NCBI GenBank assembly: GCA_037178855.1
Contig: JASJZC010000007.1
Span: 186,001-250,000 of the forward strand
Reading direction: 5' to 3'
Length of the DNA: 64,000 nucleotides
Source of the DNA: Oscheius sp. JU75
Taxonomy: Eukaryota > Nematoda > Chromadorea > Rhabditida > Rhabditidae
Shown here: one piece after another, positions 1 through 13,019 of the stretch
Numbering within the stretch: the first letter of the stretch is position 1
How the letters are laid out: every line of letters begins with the position of its first letter
Position numbers and translations under genes: made by a program
Notes under the pieces: generated by a model
What the model saw: the letters and a program-made list of their open reading frames with translations, nothing else
Databases searched by the model: none
Told to the model about the DNA's origin: nothing

Positions 1-792
1 AACTGCAGATAGTAATCGGCAAGTTTTGCGGTGTAGGTCATCGAAAAGATATAATCTGAAGCTATTTTGTTAGAAATATTTGCATCCATACTACCCAGGT
101 TTTGTCGTGTTCTCCAGTGCATTCTTTGAAAAGAGTCATTGAAAGTTGGAGATATTTTGTCCACATCTGGTGGATAGTATAGTACAGGGATTAGAACGAC
201 CTGAAATTCAGTGTCAATATTATTGTTCATAAATGGCTGCTGAAGAGAAGACAAACACCAGATTATAATGCAAATATTGTGTTATAGGCCCTTTGTTTCC
301 CACTATTCTCGGTGTTATCTCCAACACACAACCGTTCCTCTGTCGTAAAAAAAGGTTTGTTTTTAAAATTTTCCGGCACCAAGTTTAAAAGCTTTTGACT
401 TCTTTTCCTGTTTTTTTGTTTGCGCAGGTCATGTTGGCTACTTTAGTAGCGTCCCTGGCACCAATTGTCACGGACGACCAAGAAGCCCCACCCGTGTTGT
501 TTGTGCGTTGCCACTCCACTTTCTACACAAACCAACCTGCAAAAGTCCATCTGCTATGTCGTTCGGATGACTTCTTTTTATATCCACCACTGTCTTTTTC
601 ACAAAATTTGACGTCTCTCCCTCGTGATTGGAAAGAAACACCATTATCGAAACCATTTTTCTGTAAAATAATGATCAAAGCATGGTTCGAAGTCCTACGA
701 AACCTGTCATCGGGACCTAGAAATTTGATTAATGAGGCTAGAGTTGATAGAAGATAGGAATATTTAGACCTTTCGACTGCAGGTATTGCCAT
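1..792 (-). CDS. GnT-IV (MGAT4, GT54)-like N-acetylglucosaminyltransferase, partial
   Basis: Three exons on the minus strand join in phase: 792-about 690, about 665-541 and 200-1. The first gives a segment around AIPAVERSKYSYLLSTLASL, the second VSIMVFLSN...GLLQ, and the third VVLIPVLYYPPDVDK and MHWRTRQNL, ending YYLQ at the edge. These resemble the conserved order of animal GnT-IV enzymes (IPTVKR..SYL, SGLL.VI, YYP, RWRTKQNLD, YYLQLEDD). Such enzymes add beta-1,4-linked GlcNAc to the core mannose of N-glycans in the Golgi. The acidic DxD-type motif that should follow YYLQ lies outside the window, as does everything C-terminal. The N-terminal membrane anchor was not found and may lie upstream of 792. 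The family call rests on remembered motifs, not a search. Confidence 0.6.
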
Positions 793-1913
793 AATCTGAA
801 AAAGGCTACCTTTTTAAGCAAAACTGTCTACTAACGTACTTTGTTAAAGACCTTTTTCTACATTTCAGTACAAACAGTTGCAGAACCATTTGGTTGGCTG
901 GCCCTTCTCAAGCCCGTTTCTACGGCGAATACACTCAAACTTTGGGAAATTTAGTACAATTTTTTACGTGCTAAAACAAGAATAATATGTTCTCTAAGTT
1001 ATTCTGCTCCCAAAAAGATGTTTTACTCTTTTTTGCGATGCATAGTGGCCGAGATAATATGGGTGAAAAGTCAAATCTGAAAATTGCGAAATTTGGCATC
1101 ATCTTGATTCAACCTTGCATTTGTAGCTCCGCCCAGAGGAGCATCCAAAGCTCTCAGTTCGTTCCCATCTCTTTAGAGCATTGTGTCCTGTTTTTCTCCA
1201 GAAAAGGATAGTTTTTATATTTCACGGAACATTCATCTAAAAATGTGCTTTCCAATGCGCGCTCCAGCTAACTACCGTAGTTCGGAATCGCGAACGCGTA
1301 CACCCTGCGTCACGTTCAAATCCTAAAAGTTGGGCAATCATTTTGGGTCCCTTATCATCCTCCAATACCCCTGCGCCTATCTAGTTTCTCAGACTTTTTC
1401 TTTTTAGAGTTTTTCATGCATCACAACACTTTTCGAAAACTAAAATAACGAGAAATTTTCTTTGTTTGGCAGTAACACATTAAGGTTAACTGTCAACGTA
1501 GAACTTCAAGAGGTTTCTTTAGAGTGCTCTACTGTTCGAATAACTGCTATAGAATTGTGGGAACGGATTTGCGTACTCCCTCATTGAAAAACAGTCTTGT
1601 TTGCCTAGAGGGAGCATTTCAAGGAACGCTTATCAGACCCAGTCTTATCACTTTTCAGCTGTTGACAAGTGCCCATTTTCATTTTTCCCTGTCCCTCAAT
1701 TGCTTGCGCCACGTTTCAAAATTGGCCTGCCTCTCTGTCCAAGTAGCAGTCTCTCTCGCGGGCTCTGCTTGCCCACGAACGGTCAAATCGATTGTTCGAC
1801 CACACGCGCTCAGTCGGGGTCACTTGCTCTGCGCGTTCTTTCATTTTCTCTACGTTTGACCCAGACTCATTCAAATCTTTTAGGGTAACCCGTTGCTTCT
1901 AAGCTCAACTACC
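793..1913. other. Intergenic region upstream of EF-1 alpha
   Basis: I see no convincing gene here. It lies between two divergently transcribed genes, so it probably holds the promoter of the elongation factor gene. The last 300 bases (about 1600-1900) are rich in pyrimidine runs such as CTCTCTG and TTTTCATTTTTCC, as expected before a strongly expressed nematode gene. Short open frames at 987-1211 and 1524-1888 show no domain, signal peptide or splice logic. Confidence 0.4.
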
Positions 1914-3686
<1,773 letters not shown>

Positions 3687-3837
3687 AGCATTCGTGTTGT
3701 CCCCTAAAGAAAAAACAAACAATCACATTTCCCCCATCTTCCCCCGATTCTCCTCTCCCCCACTACGTGTTCTGTCTTTTTTTCTGGTTCCCTCCCCTTA
3801 ACTCTCTTTTCTGCGATATGATTCTCTGGCTACTTTG

Positions 3838-3843
3838 ATTAAA
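3838..3843 (+). terminator. Polyadenylation signal ATTAAA of the eEF1A gene
   Basis: ATTAAA lies about 150 bases after the eEF1A stop codon, in a T/C-rich 3' region. It is only about 30 bases from the stop codon of the converging minus-strand gene, so the two 3' ends nearly meet. Confidence 0.5.
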
Positions 3844-3870
3844 GTTCCTCTCTTCCCTACCATTTTCCGT

Positions 3871-4560
3871 TTAGATGGTCGATTGCCAATCAGGTAAACA
3901 GGCTCCAGCTTTGCCTCCTCGATGTAACGGAGATGAGGAATTGTATTGAACATGTCTCTCCACTCTATGCTCGGCTGAAATGTATTGAACATTAGCAGGA
4001 TGTGTTGTTTTGCTTTCCCCACGCCTCTGAATTTCAATCGGACAGAAACAGAAACAGCATGACGTTTTTGCTCAGGTCTTTAAAAAACACAAGAAGGAAA
4101 GTTTGAACTGTACGAGATGGTAATAAAACGAGGTTTGAGGGGAGGATACGGGTTTTACTTCAGGATACTACTACCAAAATGCAACATGTAGTAACTTGCA
4201 ACTTACTGTACTATTCCGAGAAGTAATGTTTCGAATGAGTGCTTCCGCCCATTTAATTTTAATGTTATCCTGAAATCAGAGAAATTCCAAAAAAGACTAT
4301 AACTTACAAATTCACGACTCCCTTGAGACTCGGCAACAATCGCTTCTGCCTGTTTACAGCTCGAATCATTTGACAAGATTTTATAGATTAGAAAAAGCAA
4401 AAAAAGATAGATCACGTAGTTTTGAAGCAGAAAAGTCACCCTCATAGGGGATGAGGAAAGCTCTCTGAAAATGGCACGTTCAGAAAAGACAATAGAGAAG
4501 CTGCCGTGGAGAATAATAGTCATGAAAAAAGAAGGAGTGCATATCTGAGCAAGGAACAAG
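3871..4560 (-). CDS. Spliced gene of unknown function, C-terminal part
   Basis: I do not recognise this gene. Reading the minus strand, three consecutive coding pieces join in phase 0: one ending ESQGSREF (donor near 4310), one reading DNIKIKWAEALIRN ending near 4206, and a last exon 4026-3871 reading RRGESKTTHPANVQYISA and ending DWQSTI plus a stop. Acceptors CTGATTTCAG and TTGAAATTCAG are good. Upstream (4560-4350) the open frame contains a hydrophobic stretch, but a T-rich part of it ending in GTAAACAG could itself be an intron, so the N-terminus is unresolved. It converges on eEF1A with little space between 3' ends. Confidence 0.35.
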
Positions 4561-5610
4561 ACACAAGAGGGAAGCCAATAGTAAACGGTATACGGTTATT
4601 TGATACGTATTTCACCTGGACATACTAATGAAAGCAGCCAGGTGAGAAGCGTCAAAATAGTTGTAAGATTTTAGATCAGCGCTCTTCTACGTTCCTAAAA
4701 GTGATGTATGGTGGATAATAGAAACCGGAAGTAGTAAGTACAGGATAGTATGTTTTTGTTCAAAATCTACGAAAAAAATGTATTGAAGTAGAAGTTATGG
4801 ACGGATAATTCTGTCTTTAAACCATTACGCAACTTGTAATTGTGTGCTTGTTTGTCACTTCAAAAACAAATTTGATAAGTTATATATACGGTCAACAAAT
4901 TATGTAATACGTTTAGTATTGAAGTTCTGTTTTTGATTGATCGCTCGAAACGCAATAGCAAATAGAAACAGCCGGCTGACATTTTTAAAAAAAAAGTTTA
5001 ACATTTGTTTTAGAAATGTAGAGGGTAAGAGAAAGATTGATTTGTAGGAGAGAAATTATGATGGTGGCAGAATAGTATACCGTACTTTTTTTTATTAAGT
5101 AGCGGATAATAAAATGTGCCACAAAGAAAAACTAACTATATACACATTGGGATGGTCACAATTGAATAAGTGAATGGTGAATAGTGGTCGGAATGCCGGA
5201 GAATTCTATTCAAGGGGTCCGCATTTGTACAAATTGTCGAGTACACAGTATTTTTATAAGCAAAATACAATAATTTTTTGTTGGTTGTTCCAAAAAGAAA
5301 CATCAAATACGAGGAACTCTTCTGCCATGAAGGAAATAACAGAAACGACTAGTAAAAGCGCAATTGGCTTAGTTTAACTCATCTTTTCTTGTTCAAAAAC
5401 CTCTGAGAACAATTTATGTGGAAATAAAAGTTGAAGTGAAAGCACAGATATTTACTACCAGTTAAGGAAACAGGAGGAAGCAGCTGTGGACCAGAACGGA
5501 GTGAAAAGACCCGAAACACCATTTTCACTGGGACAATTTGAGCGGAGTATGCATAGAATCAATAAGAGGCGATAAGATAGGGCACAAAGTACACAAAAGT
5601 AGCTTGGGGG
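4561..5610. other. Intergenic region, no gene seen
   Basis: AT-rich sequence between two minus-strand genes. Short open frames at 5174-5377 and 5538-5741 have no recognisable content, and the second partly overlaps the antisense of the sulfatase 3' end. A TATATATA-like stretch near 4880 is the only feature noticed. Confidence 0.35.
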
Positions 5611-8338
5611 CTATTTTTCTGTACACCAAAAACTACTGTAGCTTCCATTCAGACGCTCTGGACTACCGAGAAGACTTAGAGGGCGTCGGACATTGGGACG
5701 CATATACTTTTGCAGCGTCTTCAGCTTGGCCAATAGCCTAAAAGTTCTGATGTTTACCTAATTTATGCATGGTAACTACCTGCGTACGATAGTCGGGTTA
5801 CTGCGAGCAATGTTGTTGATCTCTCCAGGGTCTTCTGGAAAAACAATGGCGGTTTTTGCATTCTTTCGAGTTTTCCATGTTCAAAAACGTGACTTGCCTG
5901 TAATCTTGAAGAGTCTCAACTTCCCATCATCCCTTCTAATTTTTCGGTCAGGATTTCCATACAGTAGTTTGTAATCGCCGTCCCTTAAATCTTTAGTCTA
6001 AATTTCAAAATCAGCTTACCTGATAGCCGACCCGTGCTCGTCGATATTGTAAACAAATTGGAAACGTCTCATCTTTCCAGTACCCGTCTTAATATATTCC
6101 CACTGATTAATACCGTCACCTAAAAATTTTGTTAAGGTACAAATGTGGAGTAGCTACCGTATGATTCGAGATCAACACCGGCTACTCCGAGTATTGTTGC
6201 GTGCCAGTCAACAACGTGGAAAAGTCTGCAAAACTCAAAATGTTTTTTCCTGGAGGCTAAACATACTGGTCTCTTGCCGCAAAGTTCTTGATAAAGCCGG
6301 GAGCATGGATGAAGGTGTTAGTTCTGGTGCCACCTTCCCAAAGTGTATCCTTCTCACCTCTGAGAGGAGCATTCGAGGCTCCAAACTCCACTGTTCCACC
6401 GTTCTTAAAAGTCTCGTTAAAACCGAAAAATGTTACTTACATCACTAGTGAAAATGATAATTGTATCATTGTAAATACCGTCATCTTTGAGATATTGTAT
6501 TACACGAGAAATGGAGAAATCCATAGCTGCCAACATACCTGAAAGTCAGATAAGAAAAAAGGGTGATTGTTAACCGCAATAGATTCGACGGAGACGTTTT
6601 TCTATCCGCATGCAATTGACTTCATAAGATCTTGGTACCTAAACATGAAATTGAAAATCGTGCATTAGCTATGTACTTTGTTCATACTTGATCGTTCAGG
6701 TTATCACTGTCGGTTTGACAAGTTTTCCATTACAAACGACTGAAAATCTGAAGGCTTGCTGTCATGATTCCTCCGCTTCATAGTGACCTTTCTGGTTGCC
6801 CATGTTTTTGCATTGTATCTAGGTCTTTGTTTGTTTTCATGATTCTATGAATGCTCAAAGAAACAACCAAAAACTATTTGTAAAGTATGGTGTCGCTTTT
6901 ACACTGTATCTGATCCAATTGGCAGACTGCTAATTCTGTCTATCATCGGTCACAGTCATATATTGACAACAACAAGGAATGACAATGTATCCTGACCTAC
7001 CTGTAGCGGAGGGTGTACAGCCTGATGGGAAAGAAACATGAAGAAAGGTTTGGTTTTGTTGTGCCTCTGTAGTGTTCCAATAGTCGCATCACCGAAGAGA
7101 TCCTAAAACCCAATGACTTAGACCAGTTTCATATCCCGACACATACCGTTGCATAAATACCGTCCTGATTGAAATCGGGCACTGACGTTCCATCGCCGAC
7201 TTCTTCAAAAAGATCGACACCTTTGACGACTCGTCGAATATCTCGATGATACTGATCTAAATCTTCACTTTTGACAAAAAAGTTACGCAAAGAATTGCAC
7301 GTATTAAAGCTCTGTATTTATAGCCAGTTAAAACAACACTAAAAGTTTAGCCCAGTGTTACATAGCTACCGGCTAAGTGAGACCGATTGGCACGGACAAA
7401 ATGACCTGATGTTAGCTGTACATGCTGTGATCACCACGTTTAAACGACAGCTCAACTTTATGATACTTACAAAAATTTGACTGGCTTTAATCAAATGGAA
7501 AAATGTGTGAGTATATCAGAGTTTTGTGGAGAAACAATTCCGAAGAAACATTTTTTACACCGCAACGTTCTGTACTTCCGCCGCGGGGCGTAAAGTGCCC
7601 TCGTGTTTTCGGCTAATTGGACAAAAGGACATATTTTGAAGGCCACAATCGAAAGTAGGCAACGAACGCCGTTTAAGAATCAAGGAAACAAGTCTCATAT
7701 CATTTTTGACCTCACTCTCAGTGTAACTTTTTGGAGTCAGCTGTGTGTTCGCTCACCTGCACTGTGATTGAAGTAGCCAGTTTGCGGACCATAAAATCCG
7801 TAGAAATAGTCGAATCCGCGACTTGTTGGCAGATATTCTTTCCTACAATAGCCCAAATGCCATTTTCCGATGAGATAGGTCGAGTAGCCGAGAGAACGAA
7901 GATTTTCAGGCAGGAACGGAAAAAGACTTGGAACGCCAGATGGTTCCATATGGAGGAAAACACCATTCTAAAACCCTTGTTACTGCTTTAAGATATCTTT
8001 CAACCTGTGTCCCAGTTCGGAATGGATAGTATCCTGTCATAAAAGCACTTCTGGTTCTGAAATACGTGTCAAATGAGACATACGAGTGTCTCACGGTGTG
8101 CAGAGTTGATTCACATACGAGTTTGTAAGTTGTATTGTATGCTGATGATGTGCCAATTCCCGTAAAGTAGGCGTATATAAACTAAAAACTATTTTCTAGA
8201 AAGACGTAAAACAAACTTAGGATCCTTCCAATCGAGATCATTGAATCCTAGATCGTCTGCCATGATGAACAAGACGTTTGGAGGTTTGCCAGCTGCGGCA
8301 GAAATACATAGCAGGCATGAAACGTACAAGAAGGTCAT
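5611..8338 (-). CDS. Arylsulfatase B-like lysosomal or secreted sulfatase
   Basis: At least a dozen exons join in phase on the minus strand. The start at 8338 gives a signal peptide (MTFLYVSCLLCISAAA), then KPPNVLFIMADDLGFNDLDW with the metal-binding aspartates. The sulfatase signature CTPTR, split by an intron after CC, supplies the cysteine that is normally converted to formylglycine. Next come GKWHLGYCRKEYLPTSRGFD (second signature), KTKPFFMFLSHQAVHPPLQ, IIIFTSDNGG and LRGEKDTLWEGG. This order matches arylsulfatase B (N-acetylgalactosamine-4-sulfatase) and the nematode sul genes. The enzyme should hydrolyse sulfate esters on glycosaminoglycan-type substrates. The C-terminus ends SSFWCTEK. 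A GTG-initiated extension upstream of the chosen ATG exists, but the ATG directly precedes the signal peptide. No catalytic residue appears missing; the exact substrate is not predictable. Confidence 0.88.
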
Positions 8339-11183
8339 CACCAGAGAGAAAATGGCATGTGAATCAATGGCAGCCGCAGGGGTCACAGGTCGTAAGGGCG
8401 GACCCGTCGGAGGATGGCATTGTCAGTGCCTTCGGCATCAGGCATCAAACTAAACGAAGAAATGTAACACAGTCTCAGGGCGGAATAAGTGAAAGTCTGT
8501 GAGGAAAAGAGAATTTGAGTTCGGTCCAGTCGAGTGTTTTACACAGTTTATTTTCAAACTTTCTTTTTACACGAAACTGCTGTGGAAGGAGAAAACGAAG
8601 GTCATCTTCACGGACAGAAACCTGTCGCCCGAAGGGAATATTTGCTCTTTTTTGGAAATGGACCACCGTCGAGGGTGTTCTACGGTATAGGCAGATGTGA
8701 TATATGACGTTCCTCGTAGCTTTAAATCGCAGCAGGCCTGTTTTTGTGCAATAAACAGAAAAATATAGCGAAAGTACAGAAACACTAATCAGAAACAAAC
8801 AGTTGTCTAGGTTTCCGAAAAGGTGCCTAGGAACATCATCTTCATATCATGTTTGAGTGGTCACTAGTGGACAATCTTCTACTTTTAGTACTTTTGTGGC
8901 TGGAGCCAAAGGCAGTAAACTTGAACATATGTTATCTAATTGCAGTATAACAATAGTCGTCGATACCGCCACATTTTCAAGAGATAGAGCTCATTTCACA
9001 GAATCGTCAACGTTACGGTAAAGATTCTATGCAAACCACAGCTGAAAGAACCGTCTTTACAGCAGTAGCTTAAATGTTCACCAGACAGATTGTCTTCTTC
9101 AGTCAGAACTTCTAATCACCCAAATGCTTTCTATTTATACTACCGCTCCAGACAATACAAGTGAACATGCTGTTTTTTTCTTACGTTGTCCTATTAGGTC
9201 CAGTATTCAATTACTCCCACACCACTACCACTTTTCCATATTTCTATCATATCTACGTGTTGTTCATTTACTATAATTAGACGCTCAGGCTGCCGGCATG
9301 GTAAAAGTAATAAAGTTGTGAAGTCATCGGCAGAACTGGTGCCACCAGATCTTCCAACGTTTTTTGCTCTTCCCAAATGACTCCCCCTTCAATCCCGCGT
9401 TAACATTCTGAAAAATGGATTGTTTGGGCGCCCCAATTCAAATAGAACTGAATAATGCAGTTTTTTTTGTAGTCTTGAAGGTTTAATTAACATTTAACTA
9501 GCCTTTATAGGATCGACACATTGTGGTGCTCATTGCCACTCCGCAAAATGTCATTATTAGCTCGGCATTATTGCCAAGCAGCGCAGGTTAGCCGTACTAT
9601 ATTTGACAAACAAGGGGCTTTTTTCGTCAGCCTCTCACCTGCATCTTGTCCGTTTTTTAGCTAGTCATATATACACGGTTCACTTTTGCAACAATTCATT
9701 TCCTACACACATCTGCAGACAGGAATAGTTGAGTAGCAACGTTCTTGTAACAACTCTTGACCTGGTGCTCAGTCGTTATTAGGACAGGCTTGTACTCACA
9801 ATTGTGCCCATTTCCAGATCTTTACTGAACAGTCTCGCTTCATTTACTAGGCATTCAAGAGCCGAAATCACCCTTGTGCAAGATTAATGGTTCCAATTTC
9901 ATTCAGTGCTGCTCAGTGACCAAAATGAGTTGAATTTTTAGTCAGGATTCATGCCAGCTGCCCTAATATATTTTTATGACTAACAATACTCGAACTTGTT
10001 AGATTTGGGATTGTCAATATATTTCAACAAGCCATTAGGAGGTCACCTAGTCTTTTTCACATTCAAATTTAGATCTAAAAGCATAATCAAAGTGTTTTCA
10101 ACTAAAATATGTAGTATTACAATAAAGCCAACCTTGAACCCGGATCAAACCTAAAAATCTGACCCCTGCTGACGCAAAAATGGCTATATTGGCTTTGTTT
10201 TCCGCTAATCCTGAAGTTGCTTAGATATCTCTGACGAGGATCTAAATTTCCATGGCTAAAATTACTCATCAGGGCCATCAACAAGTCCTCCTTCCAAGCT
10301 TTAAAAGAGAAGAGTTCCGTTTTCCTGTTCGGATGAGGTCAAATCGACGTTAGTATCTTCTTCTTCTCATTACGAAACTATTCATTTCTGTGATCTTTAT
10401 GTTGTTCGTCACTTGCCAAGCTAATGAGGAGAATTTCAGGACATTTGTTACCATTTCCTATCAATTAGCACCAGCTTCCCAAATCGTCTAGGCAAACATG
10501 GGTGCAGTATTCAGCGTGATTCCTAATGTCAGCTGGCTCCTTTGGATTCTCAGGAGCCTCGGCTTTCCACGAGAATCTGCTTTTATTTGGCATGTCTTAA
10601 GTCCTTTTGTGAAATCATTCATGTGAATCGAACTCTAAGTGCCAAACCGTAAAAATATTTTAAAAAAAAAAGATTGTCAGCCGGATGGCAAGTGTTCTGA
10701 GTTTCATCGCCTATTTTGAACGCTTCACCATCCCGTTTTAACGCATTTTAGTGCCAATAACCACGATTCAATGTTTCTAGCCTTTTTTGAATTCATTATG
10801 TATTAGGAATAAGTGGGAAGTGGGCAAAATGTACTTTTCAAGAACGAGTTACCAAATTGTCGCGATTTGTCTCCTCCACGAATGCATAGGTCATGTCCAT
10901 TTCTCTAGCTCTCTCTCCCACCCGCTCCTTGCTATAAAATGTGCTCATTTGATTATAACCGCAGCGATACCATTACCAGTCAGATGGCAACTTCAGTCCT
11001 GTCACTTTTTGTTCCTTAGCCTCTAGTTCCGAGTAGAAGCATAAAGCATTCACAGACTCCAATATAAAACTTTTGGTGCGGAACCGGAATCATTAACTTG
11101 GTCATGTTAGCTTTCCTTGCATTTTATAACTTATTTTGACTTTTTTTTCTCATAGTTTGAAACGTTCTCAATATATTTCAGGC
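8339..11183. other. Intergenic region, no gene seen
   Basis: Nearly 2.9 kb without a supported gene. Minus-strand open frames at 8475-8798 and 9194-9376 lack splice partners or recognisable motifs; the first could be 5' leader of the sulfatase gene. The last 400 bases probably carry the promoter of the small peptide gene at 11184. Confidence 0.35.
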
Positions 11184-11823
11184 ATGAGATTCATAGTGGC
11201 TGTTTTCCTCGCCTTGGTAGCTGTCACCTTTGTCGCAGCCATTCCAACGTCGTATTCAAAAAATCAACTGAACAGCATTCTGAAACAGATTCAAATGAAG
11301 TGAGTTGACTTTAAACAATGACTGAAATACCATAGAGAAGCATTAGAAAACTCTTTTTTTTCTGATCAGATAATTTTAACTTGTTTCAAAGATTAAATTT
11401 TCATTGAATTTGAAATCAAGCGTAGACTTTTTTACCTCACGATTCAATTTTCTTCAATTTCACTACGTGAAATTTACGGTAATGAAGTTAGCCACCAAAA
11501 GTAGTGTTCTTTAGAATACTCCGATATTTGGTTTCCACAAAAGCTGCTTGTTTGTTTGACTAGGTGCTTACAATTATTGTAAAAGTCGAGATATCCGAAA
11601 ACTGCGCATTTTTAGACTTAGAAAGTGCGGGAGAAAGCAACAATAAAAACTTAAGAGCCATTTAAATATTTTTTGTTATTTATGGCAATTGCCATTTATA
11701 GAAAAGACACAGAAGAAATTTGAAAAGTTGTTACATTTCAGGAAGGATAACACTGGTGACGATTGGTACGGTTACGACCAGGAACCAGCTCTTCTTTTGA
11801 TTCAAGACCCATATCTCTATTAA
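11184..11823 (+). CDS. Short secreted peptide precursor (65 residues), function unknown
   Basis: Two exons, 11184-11299 and 11742-11823, join within a Lys codon. The product starts MRFIVAVFLALVAVTFVAA, a clear signal peptide, followed by a mature part of about 46 residues containing NQLNSILKQIQMKKDN and an acidic, aromatic tail with DDWYGYDQEP and ending DPYLY. There are no cysteines. The ATG sits two bases after TATATTTCAG, a likely spliced-leader acceptor, and AATAAA follows at 11860. It may be a neuropeptide-like or small effector peptide: the KK pair at residues 39-40 could be a processing site, giving a 25-residue acidic C-terminal peptide. I do not recognise a family. Confidence 0.7.
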
Positions 11824-11859
11824 GAGTTCGAAAATGTACCATCAAATACTAGTCGGCGG

Positions 11860-11865
11860 AATAAA
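11860..11865 (+). terminator. Polyadenylation signal AATAAA of the small peptide gene
   Basis: AATAAA lies 36 bases after the stop codon at 11823, the usual distance for nematodes. Confidence 0.6.
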
Positions 11866-13019
11866 GGGATTGTTATTTCACCCCGTAACGGGAATGTATC
11901 TCCTGGTTACGTAAAAAAAGGGTTGACGGCGGTGTGAAAACCACTTGAACACTCTCGTTTGTTTGTTGTCGGCTGCCCGGAGCCTATGCAAAAAGGCCAG
12001 AAAGTCAACCAGGCACCGTTTCTTATGCGCCCGGAGACGAGCAGAGACAATGTCGGACGACTAGTCTTCAGGGTAAAGTGATTGTTTCAAGGAGCATAGA
12101 GTCCACTGGATTCTGCTCGTTCGGTCACGTCTTGCAGGTTCCTGGAACAGAAGAGTACAAGCGCTATGACGCAAATTCCTCCTTTTAGCTTTGAGGAAAT
12201 ATCCCAAATCAAAGGATCAAGCAAAGTATCTATGGACTCTAGAAAAACCACTTCCATTGCAAGCCTGATAGTAACAAATCACATATGATCATTCCAATGA
12301 AAGTTATTTTTACAAGTGGAAGTAGCTTAGGAATGGTATACACCTTGTGAACGACGTTGTAGTCATGAACTTGAATGTGCCATTTCATAAACCTAATTTC
12401 AGTTTTTTCATAGCCTCATTGTCAGATGAATACTGATAAATGTTCAGAACCGAGGAAAACACTGATTTTCTTATGGCAGTCAAGTCTTCCAAGGAAAGTC
12501 AACAAACACTGCGTCGTTAAGCAATACGAGCTAAATCCTGAAGACTGAACGAATGGAATCTAAAAAGAAAGTTTCACATGGTTCTACTACCCCACTTATT
12601 TTCATTTTTCCATCTATATATATAAGAACGACTTTGATGCATCAGACTTCAATTTAAATGATCTTACTGTGGTATTAGTGGCCAGAAAGATTGGAACAGG
12701 GGCAACAGTAGTCTTGTCTAGACTGTCGATACTCAGAAGAATGGCTATTGTTCTAGAGCAGACGCAGTCATGACGCGTGTGACGTAGAAAAGGCCAAACA
12801 TCCTCGCGCCGACAACTCTTTGTTCCCCTTGGCAGCTTTCTGCTTGCTCCCGAGGTGTTTCTTTTTGCACCTTGTCGCCACCAGTCTAATTACTCATCCT
12901 CATGTTGCATAGGCAAATAGGGCTGCCTCTGGGGGAACCCTGGACAGAGGAGCCGGTCCAAGCCCGCTGTGGGAGGCGGACACATACAAAAGCCATCGGT
13001 CGCGTCCGTTTCCGGAGGC
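11866..13019. other. Intergenic region, no gene seen
   Basis: No supported gene. The stretch 12780-13019, just before the EB-module gene, is relatively GC-rich and probably contains its promoter and 5' leader. Confidence 0.35.

Noticed and set aside
1255-1335. Possible tRNA (GTTCAAATCC B-box-like motif)
   Set aside because: The T-arm-like motif is present, but no 7-bp acceptor stem or matching D-arm could be placed on either strand.
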